Shown here: piece by piece, positions 26,201 through 39,126 of the stretch
How positions within the stretch are numbered: the stretch's first letter is position 1
Layout of the letters: each line of letters begins with the position of its first letter
Assembly (NCBI GenBank): GCA_037013495.1
Contig: CM072806.1
Location: 1,736,001 to 1,800,000 of the forward strand
DNA length: 64,000 nucleotides
Source of the DNA: Hippophae tibetana
Lineage: Eukaryota; Streptophyta; Magnoliopsida; Rosales; Elaeagnaceae
Direction of reading: 5' to 3'
Position numbers and translations under genes: made by a program
Notes under the pieces: generated by a model
Database searches by the model: none
The model's input: the letters and a program-made list of their open reading frames with translations, nothing else
What the model was told of the DNA's origin: nothing

Positions 26201-29200
26201 GTTGATAGACATCAGTGCAACGCTTTGCTCCACATAGATCCACCACTTCACAGTACTCTTTTCCCTCTCTCAAAATAAAAGAGTATAAACTGTCTATTTT
26301 TTCCTTGCTAGTTTATATGCATGAGAAAGACATCAAATTAAAAATTAAAATTATAAAATATACATCAATTTAATTTTTTAAAATTTAAATAGTAATAATT
26401 TCAACACGATACAAAAGTTACAAGCTATTGTCATTACAACTTTTGGCGTTTAATTATCATAAATTTCAGTAATTCTTATTATAATAGTACCATTTTTTAA
26501 TGGATCACTGGAACTTCTTATAGAATAAATTCTATCGTTGCCCTTTAGCCTTTTTCTATAATAATAAAAAAAAGAAATTAAGATCATTTTTTTATCGCAA
26601 CATTATTTGTCTAAAAGGTTTCTCATTTTTCCTATGTTATTAAAAATATGGCTTTTTTTTTTAATTCTCAAATAAGATACAGAGACAAGAAAAGAAAAGA
26701 AAATAGCAAAATTAAATTAATAGTTAAATAGAAAAAAAAAGATGAACATAGGTGAAACACTTATCTTATACTGATAATCTTTAATCTTATTTCGATTTTA
26801 TTTTAGAATCATGTAAATACTTAATAGAAACTATGTTTTTAAAACATACACTTTATAATTATTGTAGGTGAAAAGATATCAAACATAGTAAAAATAGGAA
26901 AATTAAGATAAATTCAAGATCACCATGGTTGATAGATCGATTGAGAAATATGGGAGCTATATCTTGGAATGAGAAAAATAGAGTTGCTCGATTGATCAAA
27001 TATAGGTAGATTATTTGAGTTTCGATTGAGCATTCTTAGGTTGTAATAATATCATTGTTAGATCGATTAAGAAAAGTCTTCGATCAATTGAAGCAAGTTT
27101 TGATAAGTCAGTCTTAATTTGAATTATAGTTTTGAATCTCAACCCTTACATCAAAATTAATACAAATCCTAATTTAATTATAACCAATTTCAACTTATTT
27201 AAGAATACAAGAAGTTATATACAGCATACAATTTATAATTAAGAAGAGAATGTATAGAGAATTAAATAAATTTTGTATTTAATAAATAGCTTGTATGTCC
27301 ACAAAACATTTATAATAAGTAATAAATATATCCTTAAGGTCGATTTTAAGGGTAACTTAGTTGTTTTAAATAAATCTTTAAATTTCTTAAAAACTTAAAC
27401 ATATAAGGAAATAAAATCTAAGCATTCTATTACCATGATTGGGTTTTTGAAAGTACTAAATTAATGATAAAATAATTAAAATAACTAAAGATAAATTTGA
27501 CTCAAACAAATTCAAAACAGATATAGAATTTATAATTAATGGAGCATTAGTAAGAATATTTTAACTAGTTAACCATGCTTGTTGAGAAATATTTAGGTTA
27601 ATTAAGTATAAATTCATATTTTTGATTTTTTTCCTTTTTAGTATAAAAATTGCCTTCAATCTAGATCATTTTTTTTATTAATCAAACCAATTAATATTTT
27701 TCGTCGAATCATTAACTAATAAATTAAATTATGTCTAGGTTGAAGAAATAATAAATCACTTAATTTGATGCCTTCAATTGGATCATCAATTTAAATTTTT
27801 ATTCAATATTTGAAACTTAATTCTCATAGTTTAAATTTATTATGAAAATTAATTATCAATAAATTAATTATAAAAAAATTTGTAACCAATCTAAAGGAAA
27901 TAATTAGTATTTATTAAATATTAACAATGTTCATCTAAATAATCTATACAAACATTATAATAATTAAAAAAACATGCTTAAAATTAGTACCATGATCAAT
28001 AGATTAAAATTTAAAATACAAAAAATACAAAAAAAAAATATAAAAATATAAAAATACAAATTAGATGCCAAAACTAACCTATTTATGTTAAAATTATAAA
28101 GAATGAGCAGGTTGTTATTTTGAGGCTATTTTGAGACCGCATAAGATGGATGTTGGATAAAAGGGCATGCGACATTCAAGAGATCGCATCCATTAGATTG
28201 CATAGTGTCAAACTTGATAACAATAAACCAGATTTTGTTCATCAAGTTGCATGTTACTAAATTTACTTAAAATCTTTCACAAGAATTTAATTGACTACCT
28301 CCAAATCACCATATCACTTATACACGAGCTTTTAAACCTAAACGTCATATTCATCATACGAACGGAATGTATCAAGTCGTTAGGGTCAAATACCTATTAC
28401 TTAAAAAAATAACTAATATGTTTAATTTATACAGTAACAAAGTATCATATTTTATTTATTAATTTTAATACTCTTTTAACGTTTTTTTTTAATTTGATTT
28501 CTTAACCTCTTATTTTAGGTTTTTTCTTAGATTTAGTATTTAAATTTTTAACTTCTTTTTATGATTTAATCTATTAATTTTTTATATTTTACTATATTTG
28601 AATTAAATTTATGAAATTAGTGAATAAACTGAACGGAAAAGGTTAAGGAATCAGATTTTAATTTTTTTATTTTATTTTATAAAAGTTATAAAATCATGGG
28701 TGCTGTTTGACAAAATTGTTATTAACTAAACAACAAATTAAAATGCAATATTTCTTTGCTTCAAATTGTTGAACAAATATTTCATACGGTAGTAACGTAA
28801 CATTTATAACCATCATTATAGAACTTTAGGAGAATGACAGCCGTGCATTTTTTTAGCAGCTTACTCTTTATTGGATGTCCATATACCACGTGTTTACATA
28901 CGAGATAAATAGTAGGCAAATGTGAACCATGAAAACCACAAAGGGCATTGAGTCATGTCAAGAATAAATAAACTACTATGACGTAGACCTTACACGAATA
29001 TCAAGTGTCTAATGAAAATTAAATAGTATGAAAAACTGAATTAAAATACTTATAATCTATGAATTACCCATTTATAACTAAACTATTAAATAACACAAAT
29101 AATTTAATTTAAAAAATGTGATAATCTAAACAATTAAATAACATAAATAATTTAATTTAAAAAATATATAATATTTTTCTCAAATAGATATTTCTTTTTC

Positions 29201-29654
29201 TTTTTTCAATCAAACGCTAATTAATGTTATTTGAAAAAGGGTAAAAAATCAGTTAATTGGTCTAGAATTCCTATGGTGTCTGTAAACTGTGTTCATATTG
29301 AGTTCTCAAACTCTAAATCTCAGTCCAGAAGCAATGCACCCATAATGCAAAACAAATCTTATGGTGGGACAAGAAAACCAGGGGAAATAAGAAATTATGT
29401 ACCTATAAGTATGTATTAGACTATCTAGTGTATCACACATTCACTTATAATCCTTACATTGATCACTAAAAAGGATGGAATAGTGTTCTAACAAGCTCAA
29501 TTAACTTGGTATCATTTTTTTTATATACAAAGCAAAATTGAATTCAACAAGAATATAAAACCCGGTATGAAGCTACTAGGAGCATTTTCCAAGATTTGCT
29601 GATGCCTTTGCCATCTTGTTCTCGAATTACATATTATAATAAAACCGTTACCGG
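25510..29654. other. AT-rich intergenic region
   Basis: About 4 kb without a supportable gene. The frame at 25544-25771 overlaps the presumed leader of the orphan exon on the other strand and is probably a shadow. The part at 26930-27110 repeats GATCGATT-like words and resembles decayed LTR sequence. The 3' UTR of the LNK3-like gene probably lies at the right end. Confidence 0.5.
26154..26200 (+). repeat. (AAT)n microsatellite
   Basis: About 15 uninterrupted AAT units. It is intergenic. Confidence 0.95.
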
Positions 29655-32600
29655 TTACCCCACGCTAGAACTGAAATCCAACACATAAGACTTGCTTCCT
29701 GCAGTTTTTCTTGAACTTGTATTTGAGTTTGTTGTTGCATATAAATCTCCACTAGTAAAGATTTTTGGAACTTCAACATCCTTCGGCAGAAACAGGTTGT
29801 GATTCAATTGAGGTGCTAGTGATTGACTGAACTTGTTGTCTGGTGGCTTTGGCATGTGAATGGCTTCTTGTTTGGGGTTTGATGATGCAGCCACAAGAAG
29901 ATCGATCTTATTGAACATCATGTTTGCAATGGCTCTGTCGATGGCATTCGTCTCGGATTCTGTTGCTTTCTTTGGCCAAGACCTGAGTATTAAATTTAGG
30001 TTGCAATCAAGAAACCCCGACTGCTGATGCATCCAGGATGGGCACAACAAAATGATAAGCATATTGTACTGAACAGTACCTAAGGTGAATCCTATACTAA
30101 TTATCTGCTTTCATTTTTCTTGCATAATTTTCCTACAGTTGATGCATTCATATGTAATATAGATATAGCTTGAATACTGCTGATTTAAATCATTGATTCA
30201 TTGCTAAAGGATGAGGAACTTGACTAATTTAGGGCTGTCACAAAAGCTTCTATCAAAATGTTTGGTTGTGAAAAAGAATTGGAAAAAAAAATTGATATAA
30301 AGAGCAACAAAAACGGTGAAGAACCCACAATCATGTTATAATGAGTAGGGATCTGTTTGTTTTTTTTTTTTTTTTGCTTCTGTGACTCTGTAAAAGTGCT
30401 TCTAACAGAAAAAAAAGTACTTCAAGACCAAACAGAAAAATATTTGTCAAAAGCGCTTTCCGAGCTCTAGGAAAAAGCACATTTTGTAATTGCTGACAAA
30501 AGCATATATAATGTGTTTCAGGCTTCTATCTAGAACCATGTTTAACATAAGCTCAAGCACACTACATAACCTTAACTTCTTGCTTGTATAGTCAGTTATA
30601 TGCTTACAATTAAGCTAAGCTTTAACATGCACCTTCAAGAAACAAATAATATGAAGAAGGACAAACACTTTAAATATTACAATTTTACCTTATAACTTCA
30701 GCATGATCTCTCCCTAAAGGATTAATTTCTTTCTGAATATCTACATCTTGATCCTGTTTTATGTGATATTGTTCTGAGTTCTTCGCAAGGCGGTACAAGG
30801 AATCTCGGAAGCAAATTCGGGTCTTTTCTGTCAACTGAGCAGATTTCAACAAAGAGAATCAGCAACATGAGAATGTTTTATACAATCCAAACATAAGGTA
30901 CTTGTATATTTATTTTGTTACTTGCCTGGGTCGTCACTGTTTTCAAGCCCTGCAACACAGTTTCTTCGAGTGACATCTCATCCCCATCCTGTCCTTTCAT
31001 GGTATTCTGCTCACATGGGACCAAGAATTTCCTCTGTGGTGCCACGGAAAAAGAAAATATCTTGATTAGTTTAACTTACAAGGATGAGTACACTTTTAAA
31101 AATATTTCAGCTTTTATACATATACACATCAGATACTGGAACTGCTAAACTTACTAATCATTGACTTCAAACAAAAGCAGCAAATGAAGAAGAAAGAATT
31201 AGTCGATGCAAATAGCACTAGCAAGAATAATGAATAATCTTAAGTTGGTATCAAGTCTCTCGACCTTAGCTTTCCAGTCATTTATTGCAAACTGAAGAAA
31301 GTTATTGTAATTAAAGGACAGCATCAATGCTACTAGTATCCCAGACAATAAAATCTGATCCTTCCAAAGGTCTCCATGAACTGGCATATTACTTTGGCAA
31401 TGAAAATGTTCAGACAAAAAATTCAATACCATAGAGTGCAATCATCTTCCAGCCATCCATTTTTTGTCTTTTCGGTATTTAAGACACTTCTTGGAGTCCA
31501 GCATTTTTCATGTGGGATCAATGCCAATTATACAAGTATGAACTTTAATTGTTCAACAGAAAGCTGTTCAAGTTATCAAGAGATTTCATGCATTTATTTA
31601 TCCTGCACATCCATCCCAAATGCAAAAATGGAACACACAATAAATGTTCAGGACACAAACTTCAACTTAGGCATGTTTCTTCTAAACATAGAAAATCCCT
31701 ACATAGACATGCTAAAGAGCCAACCTTTAAGCAATTGGAACCATGACCACCCAATTTTTCCAAAAACAGAAATCTTACCTTCATTGGTAAATGGTTACTT
31801 CTTGTCGAATTGCATGCAGTATACTCTGAAGCATGAAAATCTCCTTTATGTGAACCCAATGATGGTGAAAAGGCATGTTCTTTCTGGTGCTTTGGGCTTC
31901 CCACACTGTGTAGGCTACCTGTGTTGCTATGACAATCCAAATACATGTCACTCAAGGGACTACCAGATTGTGTCGTTCTGTGGCTGGGTTCAAGGGATTC
32001 CCCCTGTATTCCATCATCGGGGAGATCTTCAAGTAATGAATTCCTGCGTTAAGGGAAACCGGAACAGATGAAGCCATAAACATGAAGAAAACATTATAAG
32101 ATCAGAAAGTAAATGATCAACAATTTGGTCTCCAGGCATACTATGGATATTGAATTCCCATACTGCCTCAATTTTCTTAAAATTTGGCCTCTTGTTTTAA
32201 TAGCTGACTACCACATTTATGACATATCTCACTTATGGCCCCAACCCCAGGATGAATCAGTGCAGAATGAGAAAAAACAATGGAGCAGTTAAGTTCCATT
32301 GGATTCCCTAAGATTGCATATATCATCATAAGTTAAGGGCCATTTAAGTAAAATTTTATGGTTTCCTACAGGCATTAAATCAAGTTTCTTAATCCCAGAA
32401 GTTACGCCTGTACAAGAATGTGTCATCCATTTGTTCGAATCCTGCAAGGCCTTCGAGCTGATAATCATGCTGATCATGTGAGAAAGAGACAGTGTTCAGC
32501 AGAATGGAGTCATTAGATGATCCTCCACAAATACTTGAGCCACTAGATTGATATTTGCCATGAATAGTCTCCTCCATCTCAATTTCATCAGATATGCTTC

Positions 32601-32790
32601 TACCGTTGTAGCAGGATTCTTCTTTCGTAAACTTTGGATCAAAAACAAAGCATTTGTCCAGTTCTTGATAGCTTTCAGGATCTCTTATTCCCCACTTTGA
32701 CCAACTGTCTGGTGAAGGTATCCTATCTGATACTCCTTGATCCTTAGGCACAATAAAATCATCAACGTCACTCCCGTAGTACCAATCCAT
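29655..32790 (-). CDS. LNK3: LNK3/LNK4-type clock coactivator
   Basis: LNK proteins are nuclear coactivators that bind RVE MYB factors and link light to the plant clock. Minus-strand exons: 32790-32414, 32043-31779, 31033-30926, 30834-30689, 29982-29655; 407 aa with phases closing. Family features seen: N-terminal MDWYYGSDVDDFIVPKDQ followed by SPDSWSKWGI; a DDTFLNSLLEDLPDD motif across the exon 1/2 junction (residues about 122-136); EETVLQGLK; and TEKTRICFRDSLYRLA (252-267), the most conserved LNK block. The C-terminus is specific to this protein. Intron 1 uses a GT donor within TTCTTGTACAG; intron 3 appears to use a GC donor (CAG|GCAAGT). The protein is longer than the roughly 270-aa Arabidopsis LNK3/4 I remember, but shorter than LNK1/2; LNK3 versus LNK4 is not decided. 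A 5' UTR intron of 6.8 kb precedes the start. Confidence 0.85.
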
Positions 32791-33247
32791 TATATTTTAC
32801 CTGAAAGAGATGGCCAAGTGCTATGAACATCTACAAATTAGAAAAGCTTCCCACAAGTAACAACTATAATGAGATATTCAGTAAAACAACAAGGAGTACA
32901 AATTCAGGATCTTTAGTACCGGTTTCCAGTATTTTGACATTAAATATTAAGTGCTTCTCCTATTATTTTCTTGGTAACCAATGTAAAGTACTAAAGTTTG
33001 TAGAGTTTATGCGTTACCCAATCCAAAAGGTTAACTCAGTATTAAAGTTCGTATTTTAAACCTTTTTTATTGGGTCACTTGCGGCTCTGTGCTTCTGGGG
33101 TAAGACCGAACGAATATCTCATACCATATAAGTTTGTAGAGTCCATAAGAATCATGTGCTGACAAATCCAAAAGGTTAATCATGGAAAGAATCACTATTC
33201 TATAATCTATACAACAATATTATTATCTTTAGTTATCTTTAATCAAT

Positions 33248-34034
33248 TGTTGGAAATGAATTTAAATAAAAAAATATTTTTTATTATTTCATAAATTATG
33301 TAACAATCATTTTCATAATTATATGATCGTTATTTTTATGACCGTTATTTTCATAATTATGTGACCGTTACTTTTATGACCGTTATTTTTATAATTATGT
33401 GATCGTTATTTTTATGACCGTTATTTTCATAATTATGTGATCATTAATTTTATGACCGTTATTCTTATAATTATGTGACTGTTACTTTTGTGACTGTTAC
33501 TTTTATGACCGTTATTTTCATAATTATGTGACTGTTACTTTTATGACCGTTAATTTTATGACCGTTATTCTCATAATTATGCGATCGTTACTTTTATGAC
33601 CGTTATTTTCATAATTATGTTTCCGTTATTTTCACAATTATATGACCGTTATACATATTTTTTCCACTATAAAAATGGATAATAGCCCTCAGTTTAGAAT
33701 ATAACTTAACAACTCAAAAACAATTCTACGGTTTTTCATAGCAAAATCAAAGAAAAGAAAATTCAGAATTGTTTTCTCAGATTTCTGAGCAATATAAATA
33801 TTTAAGAGATGTATTATTCTGGACTTCATCAGTGCAATGAAGATCCGAGATAGAAAAAAGATTCTGGGTTATTTTATCCTGGGGACGACGAGGCTGTGTT
33901 TACTTGCACAAATTTGGACAGAGTCGCAAAACGTCTTAAAGAGAGCGACCTAGCCTGCGACTCAACCCAATCAGTTCATCTCAGGTTATCGGTAATATTA
34001 TTCTTACATAGTTTTTCACATATTTGTTCTAACA
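33248..34034 (+). repeat. 5' LTR of the Copia element (787 bp)
   Basis: Starts TGTTGGAAATGAA, carries the minisatellite at about 33297-33660, has a TATA-like CACTATAAAAATGG near 33667, and ends GTTCTAACA at 34034. It is about 70 bp longer than its partner, mainly from extra minisatellite units. Confidence 0.9.
33297..33660 (+). repeat. Minisatellite inside the 5' LTR
   Basis: Direct repeats of a degenerate unit of about 38 bp, built from the words ATAATTATGTGACCGTTA and TTTTATGACCGTTATTTTC. About nine to ten partial or complete units are present. The same array, with fewer units, occurs in the 3' LTR. Confidence 0.9.
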
Positions 34035-34059
34035 ATTTTAAGACATTTTATTATCTACC

Positions 34060-37000
34060 ATGTCTACTGAAATATTAACTGCTGATTTCAACAAACCATT
34101 TTGTTTTGAGGAACTACACTTTAAAAAATGGAGACAAAAAATGTTATTTTTCTTAACCATGTAAAATATCGCTTTTGTTCTTATTATTGAAAAACCGACA
34201 CTGCTTAATTCTCATACTGAAGCTACAACAAAGGATTTAAACACCTGGATAAAAAATTATTTTCTATGCAAAATATTTTATTCTTAATGGATTAGCTAAT
34301 GACTTATGACTATTATAATTTTGATAAGTCTGTTAAGGAAATTTGGGAAGTACTTCAAAAGAAGTACGATACTGAGGAAGCTGAAACTAAGAAGTATGAT
34401 GTCAGTAGATACATGAAGTATCAAATGATTGATGACAAATCTGTGGAAGCTCAATCACACGAACTGCAGAAGATAGCACACAAAATAACTTCTAAAGGTA
34501 TGACTTTAATTGAACAATTTCAAGTAGATGTTATTATAGATAAATTACCTCATGCTTAGAAAGACTTTAAGAATACACTTAGACATAAAACTAAGGAATT
34601 TTCTTTAGAAAGTCTTATAACCCGTTTAAGAGTAGAAGAAGAAACCCGAAAATAAGACCAAAAAGATGAAGTACTCGTTGTCTCAAACAATAGTACCAAT
34701 AAGAAACCCTCATCTACAATTTTGAAACCTAAAGGTAGAAATATGAAAACTCAGAATCGCAATAATAACCAAAACCGCAACCACTAAAATAGAAACAAAA
34801 ACTAGCTTCTCCAGAATGGACCTTAACCCCCTTAAGGAATAACACATTCATGTGTTATAGTTGTAACAGACCTGACCACTTGGCTAGGAACTGCCGGAAC
34901 ATGAATCGTCATGCCACGCAGGCGAACCTTACCGAAGATCAACTTATTGCTATGATATCTAAAATCAATTTTGTTGGTGGATCTAAGGGGTGTTAGGTGG
35001 ACACTGGTACTTCTCGCCATTTTCGCTATAATCGAGACATGTTCAAGTCCTACTCTGAGTCTGAGGATAAGAAAGTGTTGTTGGGCGACTCCCACTCCAC
35101 TAAAGTTGTTGGTACTGGTGAGGTGGAATTGAAGTTTATCTTTGGAAAGACTATCATCTTAAAAGATGTCTTGCATACTCAAGAGATGAGAAAGAACTTA
35201 GTTTTGGGATATCTTCTTTACAAAACTGGATTTACTCAAACTATAGGGGCTGATTTATATACAATAACTAAAAATAATATTTTTTGTTAGGAAAGGGTAC
35301 GCCACTAATGGCATGTTTAAATTGAATGTTGAGTTCTTTTAATATTTGGCATGCTAGACTTTGTCATGTTAATAAACGCATAATGAAGAACATGAGTAGT
35401 TTAGAACTAATTCCTAAACTATCTTTGAATGATTTTGGAAAAAATGTGACTTTTATAGTCAAGCTAAAATAACAAAAACTTCACATAAGTCAGTAGTTAG
35501 AGAATCTAAACCTTTAGAATTAATACATTATGACATATGTGAACTTGATGGAAATTTAACAAGAAATGGAAAACACTATTTTATAACTTTTATAGATGAC
35601 TGTTCAGATTACACTTATGTATATCTAATGAAAAATAAAAGTGAAGCATTTGACATTTTTAAAATATTTATGACTGAGATTGAGAATCAACTTAACAGAA
35701 AAATAAAAAGGTTTCGAAGTGATAAAGGCATTGAATATGATTCCAATATCTTCAATGATTTTTATAAAACTCGTGGAATCATTCATGAAAAAAACTGCAC
35801 CTTATTCTTCTGAAATGAATGGCAAAGCTAAAAGAAAAAATAGAACTTTTACTGAGTCAGTTATTACAATTTTATTAAACTCTGGTGCTACTTCCCATTG
35901 ATGGGAGGAAATTTTATAATTGTTTGTTATGTGCTAAATAGAGTGCCTAAATCTACTAGTAAAATTTCACCATCTAAAATTTTGAAAAATAAGAAACTTA
36001 ACTTATTTTAAAACTTGGGGTTGTTTAGTCTATGTTAGGATCCTCGATCCTTAAAAGAAATAAAACTTACTAGTAGAACATACGAATGTGTATTCATAGC
36101 ATATGTTGTGAATATTAAAGCTTATAAATTCAATGACTTAAATGATCATAGTTATAGAATCAAATGATGTTGACTACTATGAACATAGGTTTCCATTTAA
36201 ATTGAAGAATATTGGGGGCTCGTCTTCTAGTTGTTTACCTATAACTAGAACTATTGAACAAAATGAAGAATTAAACACTGAAATTAGAAGAAATAAACGA
36301 GCTCGAATCCTTAAGAATTTTGGGTCAGATTTTTATGCTTATACCTTGGAGAAAGATCCCCAAATTCGTAAAGAATCATTCTCTTCTTTAGATGCCAACT
36401 TATGGGAAGAAACCATAAATGATGAATTGACTCTTATGAGTATAATAAAACTTGGCATTTAGTTAACTTACCTCATAGTTGTAAAACCATAGGATGTAAA
36501 TGGATACAAAAGAAGAAATTAAAACCCGATGGTACTATTAAAAAGTACAAAGCTCGTATGTAGTTAAATGGTATAGGCAAAGGAAAAATGTAGATTTATT
36601 TGATACATTTTCACCAGTCACATGAATAACTTCCATACGTGTACTTTTTTCTCTTGTTGCTATCCATGATTTAGTAGTACATCAAATGGATGTTAAAACT
36701 GCTTTCTTAAATGGTGATTTAGAAGAAGAAATTTATATGGATCAATCTGAAGGTTTTGTTATCCCAGGTCAAGAAAATAAAGTTTGTAAACTAGATAAAT
36801 CTTTGTATGGTCTAAAATAAGCACCTAAGCAATGACATGAGAAATTTGATAATATAGTTAACCCACATGAATTCAAAAGGAATGAAAGTGACAAATGCAT
36901 TTATTATAAATTAGAAGATAACATTTACACTATTATATGTTTATACGTGGATGACATGCTTATTTTTGGATCAAATATTCATGTTGTGAATAATGTGAAA

Positions 37001-37890
37001 ACTTTATTAAGTGTTAACTTTGATATGAAAGATCTTAGAGAAACGAGTGTAATCCTTAGTATAAAGATTACTAGGTCTGAAAAGGAAATTTCTTTAGATC
37101 AATCTCAATACATTGAGAAGATCTTAAAGAAATATAATTGCTTTAACTGTAAACCTACATGTACTACGTATGATCCTAGTGTAAAGTTATTCAAGAACAC
37201 CGGAGACGGTGTTAGACAAACTGAGTATGCGAGCATCATTGGTAGCTTACGTTATGCTACTGATTGCACTAGACCAGACATAACTTATGTTGTGGGACTA
37301 CTATGTAGGTTTACCAGTAGACCTAGTGTAGAGCATTGGAATACTATTGAAAGGGTTATGAGATACCTTAAGAGAACTATATACCTTGGATTACATTATA
37401 AAAAGTTTCCCGCTATTCTAGAAGGATACATCGATGCAGATTGGAACATTTTATTAGAAGACTCCAAATCAACTAGCAGCTATATATTTAACATAGTTGG
37501 TGGAGCTGTTTCTTGGAAGTCTAAGTAATAGACAATATTGACTCAATTTACGATAGAGTTTGAAATTATAGCACTAGCTACTACTAGTGAAGAAGTAGGC
37601 TAGTTAAGAAGTCTGTTAGCTGAGATCCCTTTATGGGAAAGATTGATATCAGCTGTCCTGATCCACTGCAATAGTACCGTGGCTATTGCAAAGATTTAGA
37701 ACTGTTATTACAACGACAAGAGACGACAGATACACGGTATTGTTAGAGAATTTCTCTCTACAGAAACTGTAAGAATGGATCATTACCGATGAAAATTTGA
37801 CTAATCCTTTGACGAAAGGATTAACAAGAGGAGAAGGTTATCAAAAACCTCGAAAGGATTGTGACTAATGCCGTTAGAACGAAGAGTCAC
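34060..37890 (+). pseudogene. Copia gag-pol remains (gag, PR, IN, RT, RH)
   Basis: Gag-like frame opens at ATG 34060, with an open stretch at 34299-34559 (WEVLQKKYDTEE). A perfect zinc knuckle C-x2-C-x4-H-x4-C occurs near 34855 (CYSCNRPDHLARNC). Protease: DTGTSRH near 35000 instead of the usual D-S-G. Pre-integrase WHARLCHVN is near 35350. Integrase: HYDICELDG, FIDDCSDYTYVYLMK and FRSDKG at 35530-35730, with a frameshift near 35795 before the GKAKRKNRTFTE region. RT: MDVKTAFLNGDLEEEIYMD near 36690 and the catalytic YVDDML near 36945. RNase H: YASIIGSLRYATDCTRPDI and DADWN at 37230-37445. Stops interrupt gag, protease and RT, so no functional polyprotein can be made. Confidence 0.9.
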
Positions 37891-38408
37891 TCATGATGGT
37901 AACCCAACTTATAGACTGGAGATCCCAAAAAATAAGTTCAATGGGTAATAACAAGTCATGAAGTGATATGAGATGAATCATGATATTATGAAGTCACATT
38001 CTATATTGTTAGAAGCATGAAGTCCTGAAACGATAGAAATGATGAGTTAATTATTAAACTCTTAATGAGTTCTATACTCTATATGGAATGGAGTACGTAA
38101 CTACAGGAGCACTCTTGATAGACTCACCTATGTGAATGTGGAAGTATAGCCACTTCCTATGAAAATTTTAGGCAAAATTTACTAGAGCATTCACTATATT
38201 AGGATACACGTGCATGGCCGTAAAGGTTGTGTGTGTGATGTTGTTAGAAATAGAGTTCAAAACTATGATTTATTTTAATATATTCTAAAACATCAACACT
38301 ATGCAAAGGTTCAAGTCGATAGACACCTTTTGCTTATGCACAATCTTATACTTTTAATTGATCGGTTGCTCGATGAAACTATTTTTATTTAAAATTCAAG
38401 TGGGGGAT

Positions 38409-39126
38409 TGTTGGAAATGAATTTAAATAAAAAAATATTTTTTATTATTTCATAAATTATGTAACTGTCATTTTCAAAATTATATGATCATTATTTTTAT
38501 GACTGTTATTTTTATAATTATGTGACTGTTACTTTTATGACCGTTATTTTCATAATTATATGACCATTAATTTTATGACCGTTATTCTTATAATTATGTG
38601 ACCGTTACTTTTATGACCGTTATTTTCATAATTATGTGACCGTTAATTTTATGACCATTATTCTCACAATTATGCGATCGTTACTTTTATGACCGTTATT
38701 TTCATAATTATGTTTCCGTTATTTTCATAATTATATGACCGTTACACATATTTTTTACACTATAAAAATGGACAATAACCCTCAGTTTAGAATATAACTT
38801 AACAACTCAAAAACAATTCTACGGTTTTTCATAGCAAAATCAAAGAAAAGAAAATTCAGAATTGTTTTCTCATATTTCCGAGCAATATAAATATTTAAGA
38901 GGTGTAGTATTTCGGACTTCATGAGTGCAATGAAGATCCGAGACAAAAAAAAGATTCTAAGCTATTTTATCCTAGGACGACGAGGTTGTGTTTGCTTGTA
39001 CAAATTTGGGTAGAGCCGCAAAATGTTTTAAATAGAGCGAACTAATCCGCGACTCAACTCAAGCAGTTCATTTCAGGTTATCGGTAATATTATTTTTACA
39101 TAATTTTTTACATATTTGTTCCAACA
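38409..39126 (+). repeat. 3' LTR of the Copia element (718 bp)
   Basis: Preceded by a polypurine tract (AAGTGGGGGAT at about 38398-38408). Starts TGTTGGAAATGAA, contains a shorter version of the minisatellite (about 38465-38750), has CACTATAAAAATGG near 38758 and ends TTCCAACA at 39126. Confidence 0.9.

Larger units (their letters stand above)
33248..39126 (+). mobile_element. Full-length but dead Copia LTR retrotransposon
   Basis: Two LTRs (33248-34034 and 38409-39126) begin TGTTGGAAATG and end in CTAACA or CCAACA. They flank a Copia-ordered interior: gag, CCHC knuckle, protease, integrase, RT, RNase H. A purine tract with GTGGGGGAT sits right before the 3' LTR. Coding frames carry many stops and shifts. 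The LTRs differ visibly (about 20 differences over some 125 aligned bases near their 3' ends), so the insertion is old. No matching target duplication and no standard initiator-Met primer site (TGGTATCAGAGC) is visible. It lies antisense in the LNK3-like leader intron. Confidence 0.93.

Noticed and set aside
32406..32414. GC donor for LNK3-like intron 1 (TACAG|GCGTAA)
   Set aside because: A GT donor six bases upstream (TTCTT|GTACAG) keeps the frame and gives DDTFLNSLLEDLP, a better match to the family spacing.
33297..33660. Regular repeats that could be read as a CRISPR-like array
   Set aside because: Units are degenerate, adjoining and without unique spacers, and lie in a plant LTR.
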